DNA of 34,693 bases from JBOCEF01 sp047610385 (GTDB lineage Bacteria; Pseudomonadota; Alphaproteobacteria; Rhodobacterales; Rhodobacteraceae): positions 1-34,693 of the forward strand of contig JBLGAC010000042.1 in assembly GCA_047610385.1 (NCBI GenBank). Direction: 5' to 3'. Positions 12,389-21,200 of the stretch are shown one piece after another. The position numbers were made by a program, and so were the translations under genes. The notes beneath the pieces were generated by a model. The model was not told the origin of the DNA. It ran no database searches and worked only from the letters and a program-made list of their open reading frames with translations. Within the stretch, counting starts at the first letter, position 1, and the number at the start of each line of letters is the position of its first letter.

Positions 12389-13416
12389 ATGACTGAACCT
12401 GAGTTGGCGCAGAGGTTGGTTGACGCCGTAATCTCGGATTCGCCGGACCACAAAGCTGGAACACGGCCGATACACACAATCGGCGTCGGAGCGGCCGGGC
12501 ACTTCATTGCGCTGCCCGCCGCGCGCGAATACTGCATCGCCGAACATTTCAATGGCACGAAAATTCCAACCACCATCCGCTTCTCCAACGGCTCTGGCAG
12601 CCCGGTCCAGCACGACGGCTGGTCTGACCCGCGGGGGATGGCGCTGCGGTTCCACCTCTCGCCTGGGGACACGGACCTGATCTCAATGACGTTGCGGGAA
12701 TTCTTTTCACCGACGCTCGAAAAATTCTTTGACCTGACCGCAGCGGCGCAGCCACGCCCGATCTCACGCGAAACCGTGTGGACCAGGATCTTCAACATGC
12801 TCAAGCTGATCCCGCCGCTGCCTGATCCGATGCCGGGGCAGACCCAAAGCAATGCCGCCGACCTGCTCACCTATGCCAATCGCAACCATGATGCGGCGCC
12901 GGCCATTTTGCAGGCCGCCACGATCGGTGCCCCCGTCAGCTATGCGCGCGCGACCTATCATGCCGTCCACACGTTCGTGGTCGTCGGCTCTGACGAAAGA
13001 CGGCGTCATGTGCGGTTCACGTGGCAGCCGGTTTCAGGGGTGGAGACCACCGATCCCGGAAAGCCGAGGGCGGACGTCTATCGGCTGAACGAGCTGAAGG
13101 ATCGGCTGGCGCGATGGCCGGCGCGGTTCATCCTCAACATGACCATTGGCGAGGCTGGCGACGCGTTTGACGATCCGACCCACCCATGGCCGCAAAAGCG
13201 GATCAAGATTGCGATGGGCTGCTTGTACGTGACCGGCATCGCGCAAGATCAAGACGCCGATTGCGAAAAGCTGGCCTTCAATATCTCTGCCGCCTGACAC
13301 ATGGGATTGAGGTGTCGGATGATCCGGTCCTCAGGGCCCGCCGGGATGCCGATGAACGCTCACGGCAGATGCGCGGCGGCACGGCCTGCCCGTTCCATGG
13401 GGAGGCAGGCCAATGA
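12389..13416 (+). pseudogene. Catalase-like heme peroxidase (SrpA type), C-terminal frameshift
   Basis: This belongs to the short catalase-fold peroxidases. ATG 12389 follows AAAGGGGAAA. His29 in RPIHTIG matches the distal catalytic His of catalases, and FSNGSGSP with DPRGMALRFHL matches the conserved core. The second catalase signature, Asn in GNNTP, is not present: the region reads LISMTLREFF. The frame stops at 13297 after AFNISAA. The +1 frame continues naturally as RLTHGIEVSDDPVLRARRDA and so on to TGA at 13414-13416, which overlaps the next start as ATGA. In this tail, where relatives as I remember them have Ala-Ala-Tyr, probably the heme ligand, the sequence reads Asp-Ala-Asp. If that alignment is right, heme binding would be lost even with the frame repaired. 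First gene of an operon with the next two. Confidence 0.7.
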
Positions 13417-14127
13417 CCCCCGAAAAAACAGGGTTCGATCGGCTGGTCGCAAGCCTGCCTGAAACGGCGCTGTTCAAATTCATCGCGCGGCGAATACTGG
13501 TGCCGGGCTGCGGCTTGGCGCACACCCACCAAGCCGCAGCCCGGCGGTGTCCCGTTCGCGACCCAGCCAGGCGACAACCTTCAGAACATGATGAACCTTG
13601 TGATGCCTTTGAAGGAAAAATCGCCAATCGGACGCGCGCTGGCGGTGCAGGCGATTGCTGACAACCTGGATGCGGCTTACGCCGGGCTTGACAATGTTGG
13701 CACCGTGAATTTTGCACAGTTCGTTATTGTCGACAACAACTTGTGCATGATTTCAGTCTATGATGGTGATTTCAGCAATTACATTCGCGATTTCATTTCC
13801 ACGATTGGTGCAGTGTTCGACGCGATTGTGGGCCAGATCGAAGGTGGCGACGCAGTGATCCCATGCGAGAAAAACGTCGAGGCCTTTATTGAATGGGTTC
13901 ATGACCACGACATGTATCAAGTTCCAGATATGCCGACCGACGTGCTCGCGGCATGGAACACCACGAACGGAGGGACCTCTCCCATGGATGACAATCTTCG
14001 TCTGCTGCCGCGAAAGCTGATATTGCAGCTGAGGGCCAATCCGAATATTTCTCTCGGCAGCGGATATCGTCGCTATCCAGGATTCTCGGCCGCGCAAGTG
14101 CGCCACAAACTTGGGGTCGGCTGGTGA
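13413..14127 (+). pseudogene. Unassigned peroxidase-operon protein, frameshifted
   Basis: I do not recognise a named family. It starts with ATG 13413 overlapping the catalase-like stop (ATGA), reads MTPEKTGFDRLVASLPETAL, then leaves frame near 13525. The second part, from KPQPGGVPFATQPGDNLQN to the TGA at 14125-14127, is continuous and overlaps the DyP start. It has blocks such as FAQFVIVDNNLCMISVYDGD and YIRDFISTIGAVFD; the alternating hydrophobic strands and following helix would fit a ferredoxin-like fold, which is only a guess. The total is about 237 residues if repaired. Its position between two heme peroxidase genes with overlapping ends suggests a partner or helper in the same process. 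The frameshift coincides with a perfect inverted repeat. Confidence 0.55.
13503..13544 (+). repeat. Perfect 16-bp inverted repeat at a frameshift
   Basis: Left arm 13503-13518 (CCGGGCTGCGGCTTGG) and right arm 13529-13544 (CCAAGCCGCAGCCCGG) are exact reverse complements around a 10-base loop. The right arm lies in frame with the downstream reading (KPQPGG). The left arm reads in the upstream frame as an unremarkable peptide (PGCGL). The break in the reading frame lies inside or next to the loop. Confidence 0.9.
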
Positions 14128-15608
14128 GCGCGGTGGCGTCCTCCTCGTTGGAGGCTGAGTATCTGCAAGAACACCTTGCCGATCTTCAGGGAAACATCGT
14201 GCGCGGCTATCGGCGAAACTGGGTGCGGCACCTGATGCTTATGGTCGACACCCCAACTGCAGCGAGGCGCTTTCTGGCCGCTGCCGTGGCGGGCACCGAC
14301 GGGGCTCCGGCGATCACCACGGCCCGCGAATGGCCCAACGGCGTCAAGCCTGAGACCTGCTTCAACATCGGGCTGACCTTTGGCGGGCTGCGCGCACTTG
14401 GCGTGCCTGACGCCTCGCTCGCGTGTTTTCCGATTGAATTTGCCCAAGGCATGGTGGCACGCGCGGTCAAGCTGGGCGATGTGGGCACCAGTGATCCCAG
14501 GCTGTGGGACAAGCCCTTTGACACACCCGATCGCATCCATGTGGTGGCCACGATCCATGCCGATGACCGCGATCATCTCGACCTTGTGCAAAGCCAGCTG
14601 CAGGCCTTTGAGAGCGGCGCCGCCTTCACGCTTCTGGGCGCTGTTGAGGGCAATGCCTATGACGGCGCAAACGTGCATTTTGGCTATAAGGACGGCATTT
14701 CGCAGCCGCGTTTTGTCGGCATCCATGACCCTGAACGCACGCCGGACCGCCAACCGCTCGCGCCGCTCGGCTCGCTGCTTCTGGGGTTACGCACGGCTTA
14801 TGAGGGCGTAGAGTGCCGCGTGCCGCAGCCTGACGCGCTTGGGCGGCTCGGCTGTTTCAACGCGTTCCGGGTGTTGGAGCAGGACGTGGCCGGGTTTGAG
14901 GATTATCTCGACACCGCCGCGACCTTCTTGCTCAAGGGCCCTCATGGGGATGAATTGTTGCCTCCGGGGAGTGAGAAGAAATGGGTTGGCGCGCCCTCGC
15001 CTCATGCGGCGATGCGCGAATTGGTTGCTGCCAAAATATGCGGGCGCTGGCGCAATGGAACACCGCTGCGGCTGTCGCCCCACACCCCCAATCCTGAGAC
15101 ACCCTGTGGTGAAAAGATCTCAGAGACCGCGTTTGATTATGACGCCGGCGTCGGGTTTGCGCGGGATGACGGCGTGAACTGCCCCCACGGCGCGCATATC
15201 CGGCGCTGCAACCCGCGCGGCGGCACGATTGTCCAAAGGGTCGCCAACAACACCCGGCGACTGGTGCGGCGGGGCACGCCCTATGGCCCCCCCTATGACC
15301 CCACCAAGCGGGACACGGAAAAACGCGGCCTTCTGGGCAACTTCATGTGTGCCAATCTGGGTGCCCAGTTTGAGGCAGTGATGTGCGATTGGCTGAACCT
15401 TGGCCTGCAGGATCCGCAGATCACCGGAACCAATGATCCGCTGCTGGGCGTCAATGATGGGGAGGGGAGCTTTTTCGACATCCCCGTCAAAGACGGAAAG
15501 ACGGTGCGCCTTGATGGCTTGCCACGCTTCGTCAACACCCGCGGCGGGGCATATGCGTTTTTGCCAAGCGTGCCCGCCCTGCGCTACATCGCGTCGCTTG
15601 GCGCTTGA
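14124..15608 (+). CDS. DyP-type heme peroxidase
   Basis: A dye-decolorizing peroxidase of 494 residues, starting at GTG 14124 overlapping the previous stop (GTGA). The length and the inserted loops fit the longer DyP subgroup rather than the short EfeB or encapsulin-cargo types. The GxxDG motif is GYKDG, with distal Asp190. The proximal heme ligand is His358 in CPHGAHIRRCNPR, and a conserved Arg lies in RRGTPYGPP. There is no Tat or Sec signal, so it is probably cytoplasmic. The frame is intact from end to end, unlike the two genes before it in the same operon. It should oxidise organic substrates with hydrogen peroxide; the physiological substrate cannot be read from sequence. Confidence 0.9.
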   Translation: MSAVASSSLEAEYLQEHLADLQGNIVRGYRRNWVRHLMLMVDTPTAARRFLAAAVAGTDGAPAITTAREWPNGVKPETCFNIGLTFGGLRALGVPDASLACFPIEFAQGMVARAVKLGDVGTSDPRLWDKPFDTPDRIHVVATIHADDRDHLDLVQSQLQAFESGAAFTLLGAVEGNAYDGANVHFGYKDGISQPRFVGIHDPERTPDRQPLAPLGSLLLGLRTAYEGVECRVPQPDALGRLGCFNAFRVLEQDVAGFEDYLDTAATFLLKGPHGDELLPPGSEKKWVGAPSPHAAMRELVAAKICGRWRNGTPLRLSPHTPNPETPCGEKISETAFDYDAGVGFARDDGVNCPHGAHIRRCNPRGGTIVQRVANNTRRLVRRGTPYGPPYDPTKRDTEKRGLLGNFMCANLGAQFEAVMCDWLNLGLQDPQITGTNDPLLGVNDGEGSFFDIPVKDGKTVRLDGLPRFVNTRGGAYAFLPSVPALRYIASLGA

Positions 15609-15752
15609 CCACCCGGTTCGCCGTCGCCGGGTCCGCCCGGAGATGGCTGAACAACGGATCTTTTCCCCTGCATCGCCCCCATGAACCGCGAGCAACGCAG
15701 GTACCAGAACGGATCATGAAACGGTGTGGGAATTCTTGCCTGGTTATATTTG

Positions 15753-15777
15753 CTTACCAAGTTTACCGAATTGGTAA
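15753..15777 (+). promoter_or_regulatory. Inverted repeat TTACCAA-N10-TTGGTAA before the GPH symporter
   Basis: Seven-base arms at 15754-15760 and 15771-15777 are exact reverse complements with a 10-base spacer, centred about 49 bases before ATG 15814. The 8-mer CTTACCAA at 15753-15760 recurs as its complement TTGGTAAG at 18186-18193 in the LysR/fusion-gene divergent promoter. This is a candidate operator, most simply for the local LysR protein; a binding test is lacking. The rest of the 15609-15813 gap shows no gene. Confidence 0.5.
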
Positions 15778-15813
15778 AAGTCTGTCAGATGTTCCCGGAA
15801 CAAGGGGAAATCC

Positions 15814-17223
15814 ATGTCGACAGGAAAAATCGGGATCGGCTCCATCATCGCCTATGGCGTGGGATCCGTTGCTTACGGCATCAAGGAAAACGGGTTCTCC
15901 ACGTTCTTGATGATTTATTTCAATCAGGTGCTTGGCTTGCCCGCGTATCTGGTCGGGGTCGCACTGCTGATCGCCATGCTGTTCGACGCGGTGTCTGATC
16001 CTTGGGTCGGCTATTTGTCTGACAGGCACAGCTCTCGGATGGGGCGTCGGCACCCGTTCATGTATGCGTCGATCATTCCCATCGCGCTGACCTATTTCTG
16101 GCTGTGGAACCCCCCGGCGGTCGAAGGGTTTGCCCTGTTCGCCTATCTGACCGCGATGGCGGTGATCGTTCGGTTGGCGATCACCTTCTTTGAGGTGCCC
16201 AATTCCGCGCTGATCGGCGAGATATCGCATGATTACGACAAGCGCACCGCGATCACCGGGCTGCGGCTGATGTTTGGCTGGATCGGCGGGGTGGTGATGG
16301 CCGTGGTGGTCTATCGGGTGTTCTTGCCAGATTCGGTCGATTATGACCCCGGGATCCTGAACCCTGAAGGGTATCAGGACTATGCCCTCGTGGCCGCGAT
16401 TGTGATGGTGATTGCCATGCTGATCTCCTCGCTGGGCACGCATCGTGCAGCCATGCATTTCAGCAAGCCCGACCGTGCCAGTCACGGGTATGAGTTCAAT
16501 TTCCTTGGCAACATCCGCCACATATTTGCGAACATCTCGTTCCGTTCAGTGTTCATCGCGGCGCTGTTCGCCAACCTGGTTGCGGGTGTCATTGCCACCT
16601 TGCAGCTATATTTCGGGGTGTATTATTTTGGGCTGAGCACCGCGCAGTTGGCGCTGGTGACGCTGACAATGGTGCCCGCGGCGGTCATCGCCTATCTGTC
16701 AGCAGCCTTTGTGGTGCGGGGCCGAGATAAGAAATCTGTCGCGCTGGCCCTGTCATGGGCGGCCATGGTGCTGTCGGTCATTCTGGTCATCGCCAAATAT
16801 TTTGATCTGCTGCCGCCGGAAAAATCATCCGCGCTGTTCTACATCATCGCCGGGTCCACCTTTGTCACCACCACCGTCGCGGTGTTGCTGAGCGCGGTGA
16901 CCTTCTCAATGATCATCGACCTTGTGGATGAGGACCAGACCCGGACCGGCCACCGGGCGGAGGGGCTTTATTTCGCGACCTTTTCCTTCACCCGCAAAGT
17001 GGTGACCGGCTTTGGCATCTTCGTGTCAGGTGTGATGCTGAGCCTTGGCGAAGGCACCGGCCCCGCGATCACCCATGGAACGATGCAAAGCATTGCGCCG
17101 GTCTATGTGGTCATCGTGATCGGGGTTTATCTGCTGTCGATCGCCTTCCTGCGCCGCTATCGCCTGACCCGCGCCGACCACCGCGCCGCGCTTGCTGCAA
17201 TCGGCAAAGCAACCGGGGCCTAG
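15814..17223 (+). CDS. GPH-family (MelB-like) cation symporter
   Basis: A 469-residue, 12-helix major facilitator of the glycoside-pentoside-hexuronide:cation symporter family, in the inner membrane. ATG 15814 follows AAGGGGAAA at a good distance. Family marks are the N-terminal GIGSIIAYGVGSVAYGIKEN, the loop DAVSDPWVGYLSDR with Asp residues that bind the coupling cation in MelB, RMGRRHPFMY, and late VTFSMIIDLVDEDQTRTGHR. Members take up sugars, glycosides, glucuronides and a wider range of small organic compounds. Next to the dehydrogenase/monooxygenase/hydrolase fusion it probably imports the substrate of that pathway. It converges with the LysR gene, with stops 8 bases apart. Confidence 0.85.
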   Translation: MSTGKIGIGSIIAYGVGSVAYGIKENGFSTFLMIYFNQVLGLPAYLVGVALLIAMLFDAVSDPWVGYLSDRHSSRMGRRHPFMYASIIPIALTYFWLWNPPAVEGFALFAYLTAMAVIVRLAITFFEVPNSALIGEISHDYDKRTAITGLRLMFGWIGGVVMAVVVYRVFLPDSVDYDPGILNPEGYQDYALVAAIVMVIAMLISSLGTHRAAMHFSKPDRASHGYEFNFLGNIRHIFANISFRSVFIAALFANLVAGVIATLQLYFGVYYFGLSTAQLALVTLTMVPAAVIAYLSAAFVVRGRDKKSVALALSWAAMVLSVILVIAKYFDLLPPEKSSALFYIIAGSTFVTTTVAVLLSAVTFSMIIDLVDEDQTRTGHRAEGLYFATFSFTRKVVTGFGIFVSGVMLSLGEGTGPAITHGTMQSIAPVYVVIVIGVYLLSIAFLRRYRLTRADHRAALAAIGKATGA

Positions 17224-17230
17224 GTGCGGA

Positions 17231-18172
17231 TCAGCGGGTGATGCTGGCCAAGCGCATGGCTTGGCCCAGCATCTTCTGCACCTCAGACATCAGTCTTTGG
17301 GCTGATGGGGGCAGCGGGCGGTCTTGCAACCATGCCGCAACGCCTGAGATCGTGCCCGAATTGAATGGCCAACCGTCAACCACAAGGCGTTTGACGCGGC
17401 CTTGCTCCAGTTCATGGCGCATGACGAATTCCGGCACGACGGCAACGGCGTTGGTTTGCAACAGCAATTGGCGCAGCAACCCGAAATCCTGCGATGTCAG
17501 GAAGGTATTGCGCAGATCCTGCAGGCTTTCAAATTCACCGGGATAAGCGTCCATGATGCGCCCAAGAAACCAATCCGGCGCATCGCCACCGATGACGGTG
17601 TGCGCCTTCAGATCGCGCAGGGTGATGGTATCGCGGTCGGCCAGATCATGGTGCGCCCGGCACAGCAGTGCAGGCGGTTGGAGGGTCAGTTTGCGGTAGC
17701 GCAGCTCGCTCAGTTCCCGATCCGGTTGCAGGCCGAAATAGATGTCGATCTCCCGTGCGGTCAGGATGTTTTCCCAACGTCCGCGGCTGCACACACGCAC
17801 GGTGAACTGAAGCAACGGATACTGGTTCATCATCTTGATCATCGGGATCGACAGCAGGCTTTCGCTGACCGACGGATCAACACCGATCACCAGACGGCCA
17901 GCGGCGAAATTGTCCATCAATAGAATGTCACGCCCTGCGGCCTCCATTTCGTTCACGGCCAGACGGGCCGATACGATCAGCCTTTCGCCAAATGCCGTGG
18001 GCACGGTGGTCCCGCCCGATCGGTCGAACAGGGCAACGCCATAGCTTTCCTCAAGGCGCTTGATGGTTTGGCTGACGGCAGAATGCGACACGCCCAGCTT
18101 TTGCCCTGCCTTTCGGAAATTGCCGGTGTCGGCCAGGGCGACCAGCTGGCGCAAATGATTGAAGTATTCCAA
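17231..18172 (-). CDS. LysR-family transcriptional regulator
   Basis: A 313-residue LysR-type regulator. The N-terminal winged helix is at residues 5-64 (LRQLVALADTGNFRKAGQKL, then SHSAVSQTIKRLEESYGVAL), followed by a periplasmic-binding-protein-like effector domain (GRLVIGVDPSVSESLLSIPM). The start is TTG 18172: an in-frame TAA lies 24 bases upstream with no ATG between, and AAGGG precedes it. A rare TTG start suggests low expression. It is divergent from the three-enzyme fusion gene, the standard arrangement for a LysR regulator and its target, and convergent with the symporter. The effector is unknown; the alcohol, ketone or a pathway product is the obvious guess. Confidence 0.88.
   Translation of the reverse strand: MEYFNHLRQLVALADTGNFRKAGQKLGVSHSAVSQTIKRLEESYGVALFDRSGGTTVPTAFGERLIVSARLAVNEMEAAGRDILLMDNFAAGRLVIGVDPSVSESLLSIPMIKMMNQYPLLQFTVRVCSRGRWENILTAREIDIYFGLQPDRELSELRYRKLTLQPPALLCRAHHDLADRDTITLRDLKAHTVIGGDAPDWFLGRIMDAYPGEFESLQDLRNTFLTSQDFGLLRQLLLQTNAVAVVPEFVMRHELEQGRVKRLVVDGWPFNSGTISGVAAWLQDRPLPPSAQRLMSEVQKMLGQAMRLASITR
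17240..17273 (+). terminator. Strong hairpin inside the LysR 3' end, likely symporter terminator
   Basis: Left arm 17240-17253 (GATGCTGGCCAAGC) and right arm 17259-17273 (GCTTGGCCCAGCATC) pair over 14 base pairs with one bulged C and a 5-base loop. It begins 16 bases after the symporter stop and lies in the last codons of the convergent LysR gene. No long T tract follows on the plus strand, so the role as terminator is inferred from strength and position. Confidence 0.5.
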
Positions 18173-18185
18173 GCGGTTCGCCCTT

Positions 18186-18224
18186 TTGGTAAGTTATGAT
18201 TACATCATTTACTTACTCCGTAAG
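18186..18224 (+). promoter_or_regulatory. Divergent LysR/fusion-gene operator region
   Basis: The 83-base gap between the two divergent starts contains a long dyad: GTAAGT (18189-18194), ATGAT (18196-18200), three bases, ATCAT (18204-18208), ACTTAC (18211-18216), with a one-base offset between inner and outer arms. A second palindrome, CTTAC-TCC-GTAAG, is at 18212-18224. TTGGTAAG at 18186-18193 is the complement of CTTACCAA in the symporter promoter. LysR regulators bind dyads of this size between divergent genes. The upstream ATG at 18196 lies inside the dyad, another reason not to use it as the fusion gene start. Confidence 0.55.
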
Positions 18225-18242
18225 CATGTCAATCCTCAAGCC

Positions 18243-18249
18243 AAAGGAG
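18243..18249 (+). promoter_or_regulatory. Ribosome binding site that fixes the fusion gene start at GTG 18256
   Basis: AAAGGAG lies six bases before GTG 18256, and the protein then begins as a normal short-chain dehydrogenase (VKDYTGKVAFITGAAGGIG). ATG 18196, the longest open start, has no such site and would add 20 residues not expected in the family. Confidence 0.8.
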
Positions 18250-18255
18250 TTCGAC

Positions 18256-21200
18256 GTGAAAGATTACACAGGCAAAGTTGCGTTCATCACCGGGGCCGCT
18301 GGCGGCATCGGCTATGCATTGGCCCACGCGATGGGTGCCCGAGGCGCAAAGGTGATGCTTGCGGATATCGACACCGCGGCGCTGTCATCGGCGTGTGAAA
18401 CCCTGAGGGCGCTGGGCATCGATGCGGCGCATGTGCTGTGCGATGTCTCAGACCCCAAAGCGGTTGCGCGCGCGGCGCAGGCGACGCTGGACCGTTTCGG
18501 CAAGGTGCATGTGGTCGTCAACAATGCAGGCGTGTCGCTGGGCGGCCCGGCCGGAGAGATCGCGATTGAAGACTGGAACTGGATCGTCGGCATCAACCTG
18601 ATGGGCGTGGTGCACGGGGTTGAAACCTTTGTGCCCATCCTCAAGGCCCAAGGTGAGGGCGGCTGCATCATCAACACTGCATCCATGGCCGGGCATCTGG
18701 CGATGGCGGGGGGTGGTCCCTACACCACCACAAAATACGCGGTGGTCGGGTATTCTGAAACGATCCGTCAGGAACTGGCACCGATGGGCATTGCGGTCAG
18801 CGTTCTGTGCCCAGGCTGGGTGCGCACCGCGATCAACGACACATCAAAGGCGCGCCCGTCGCTGCAAAACGGCGGGGCGGAGCGTGAGGTGACCGCGCAG
18901 GGCCAGCAGATTGCTGATGCGATTGCGGCCGGGCTTGACCCCGCGGCGGTGGCTGAATGGACCTTGGCAAAAATCGCTGAGAACCGGTTCTATATCTTCA
19001 CCCATCCCGACCTGGCACCGTTTGTCGAAGGTCGGTTCGCTGAAATAAAGACCGATCTTGATGACAGCCGCGCCTTGGCCGACATGGCCACCAAGGATGG
19101 CGATCCGCTGGATGTGCTGGTCATCGGGGCTGGGTTCTCTGGCATCTGCGCGGCCATCGGGCTGAAGCAAAACGGGATCACGCGCTTTGCGGTCTATGAC
19201 AAATGCAGCGGCATCGGCGGAACATGGTGGCTGAACACCTATCCCGGCGCTGCGTGCGACATCCCTTCACATTTCTATTGTTATTCATTCGAAATGAACC
19301 CTGGTTGGAGCAGGCTTTACGCCCCCCAGCCTGAGATCCAGGCATATATCGATCACTGCGCCGTCAAATACGGCGTGCGCGATCAGATCCATCTGGGCCG
19401 CGAAATTCAAAACTTGGTGTTCGACGAAGACGCCGCGCTGTGGATCACCACATTCACTGACGGCACCATCATGCGGTCGCTCTATGTGATCAACGCCAGC
19501 GGCGGGCTGCACAAGCCGCTGATCCCCGACATTGCGGGCCGCCCGGCATTCAAGGGCGTGCAGATGCACACCGCGCGCTGGGATCATGGGTTTGACCCCA
19601 AGGGAAAGCGCATCGCCATCATCGGCAGCGCCGCCAGCGCCATTCAGGCAGCGCCAGAGCTGGCGAAGACCGCACGCAGCATCACTTTGTTCCAGCGCAC
19701 ACCAAACTTTATCGCCCCGCGCGACGATGTTGCCTATTCGGCAGAACAGCAGGCCACGTTCCGCGCCGACCCCCAATCGATGCAGACAATCCGCGATGAG
19801 ATGTTCACCGACCGCGACACCTGCCTATTCCCCATTGTCGTGAACTCCGCCATCCGCCAAATCGCAGGCGATGACATCAAGCGCTTCATCAGATCGCAGA
19901 TTGTTGACCCCGATCTTCAGAAAAAGCTGATCCCGGACTATGAACTGGGCTGCAAGCGGATCCTGATCTCTGACAATTTTCTGCCTGCGTTGAACAGCGG
20001 CGCTGTGGAGGTGGTCACTGACCCCATTCGCGAAATCATCGCCCGCGGCATCGTTGATCAAACCGGGCGGGACCATGTTGTCGACGCGATCATCTATGCC
20101 ACCGGCTTTGACCTTGATGGCCATAAACTGGGCCTTCAAATCACCGGCCCGGGCGGCCTGACCTTGGCTGATCTGTGGAAGGACCGCGCCGACGCCTACA
20201 AATCAGCGATGGTTCCGGGGCTGCCCAATTATTTCATGGTGACGGGCCCAAATGCGGGCGTGGGCACCACCTCAGTGGTGTATCTGATTGAACAATCGGT
20301 CAACTGGATCGTCGAAGCGATCAAATACGGTGCGCGCGATAAACTCATCAGCGTCAAGCCTGAGGCCTCCGCCGCGCACAGCGATAACATCCAGACCCGG
20401 CTGCAAGGCACGGTCTGGGCCACGGGTTGCGACAGCTGGTATATCGGGTCAAACGGCCGCAATGAGACGCTGTTTCCCGGCAATGCGCAGGATTTCGCCG
20501 ATCAGATGCGCAGCCTCAACCTTGATGATTTCATCGTCGCGCCGCGCCCTGCCGGCGATGCCGCCCCGCACTGGGCCCCTGCCCGGCCAGATGTGGACGC
20601 GCCCGCGCATCCGGCGCAGGGGCTGGATCCGACGATCCGGGCCATCCTGTCTGCCCCGGCGACGCAAACCGCCCCAAGCATGACCGGCATGACCGCACCC
20701 GAGGCGCGCGCGCATTACAAGACGATGGTCGGCAAGCTTGAGGCCACCGTGTCCATCGATTGCTCGGTCGAAGACCAGCGGATGGAGCTGGACGGCCGCG
20801 GCCTGGATTTCCGGGTCTATCGGCCTGTCGGCACCGTGGTTGACGCGCCCGCACTGGTCTATTTCCATGGTGGCGGCTGGGTGATCGGCGATCTCGACAC
20901 CCATGACAATACATGCCGCGCCATGGCCATGGCATCGGGCGTGTGCATCGTCTCAGTCAACTATCGGCGCGCGCCTGAACATCCCTTTCCCGCCGCTATT
21001 GAGGACGGCTATGACGCCTTTGGCTGGATCGTGCGCCATGCATTCCTTCTGGGGCTTGACCCACTGCGGCTTGGCATCGGCGGGGATTCGGCCGGCGGGA
21101 ACATCGCCGCCGCCGTCACGCTGGACCTGCGCAGGCGCGGCGGGCCCCATTGTGCCTGGCAGATGCTGATCTATCCGTCAGTGACCGCCATTCGGGACAC

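Noticed and set aside
18196..18255. Longer start of the fusion gene at ATG 18196
   Set aside because: No ribosome site precedes it, it lies inside the operator dyad, and the normal dehydrogenase N-terminus begins at GTG 18256 after AAAGGAG.
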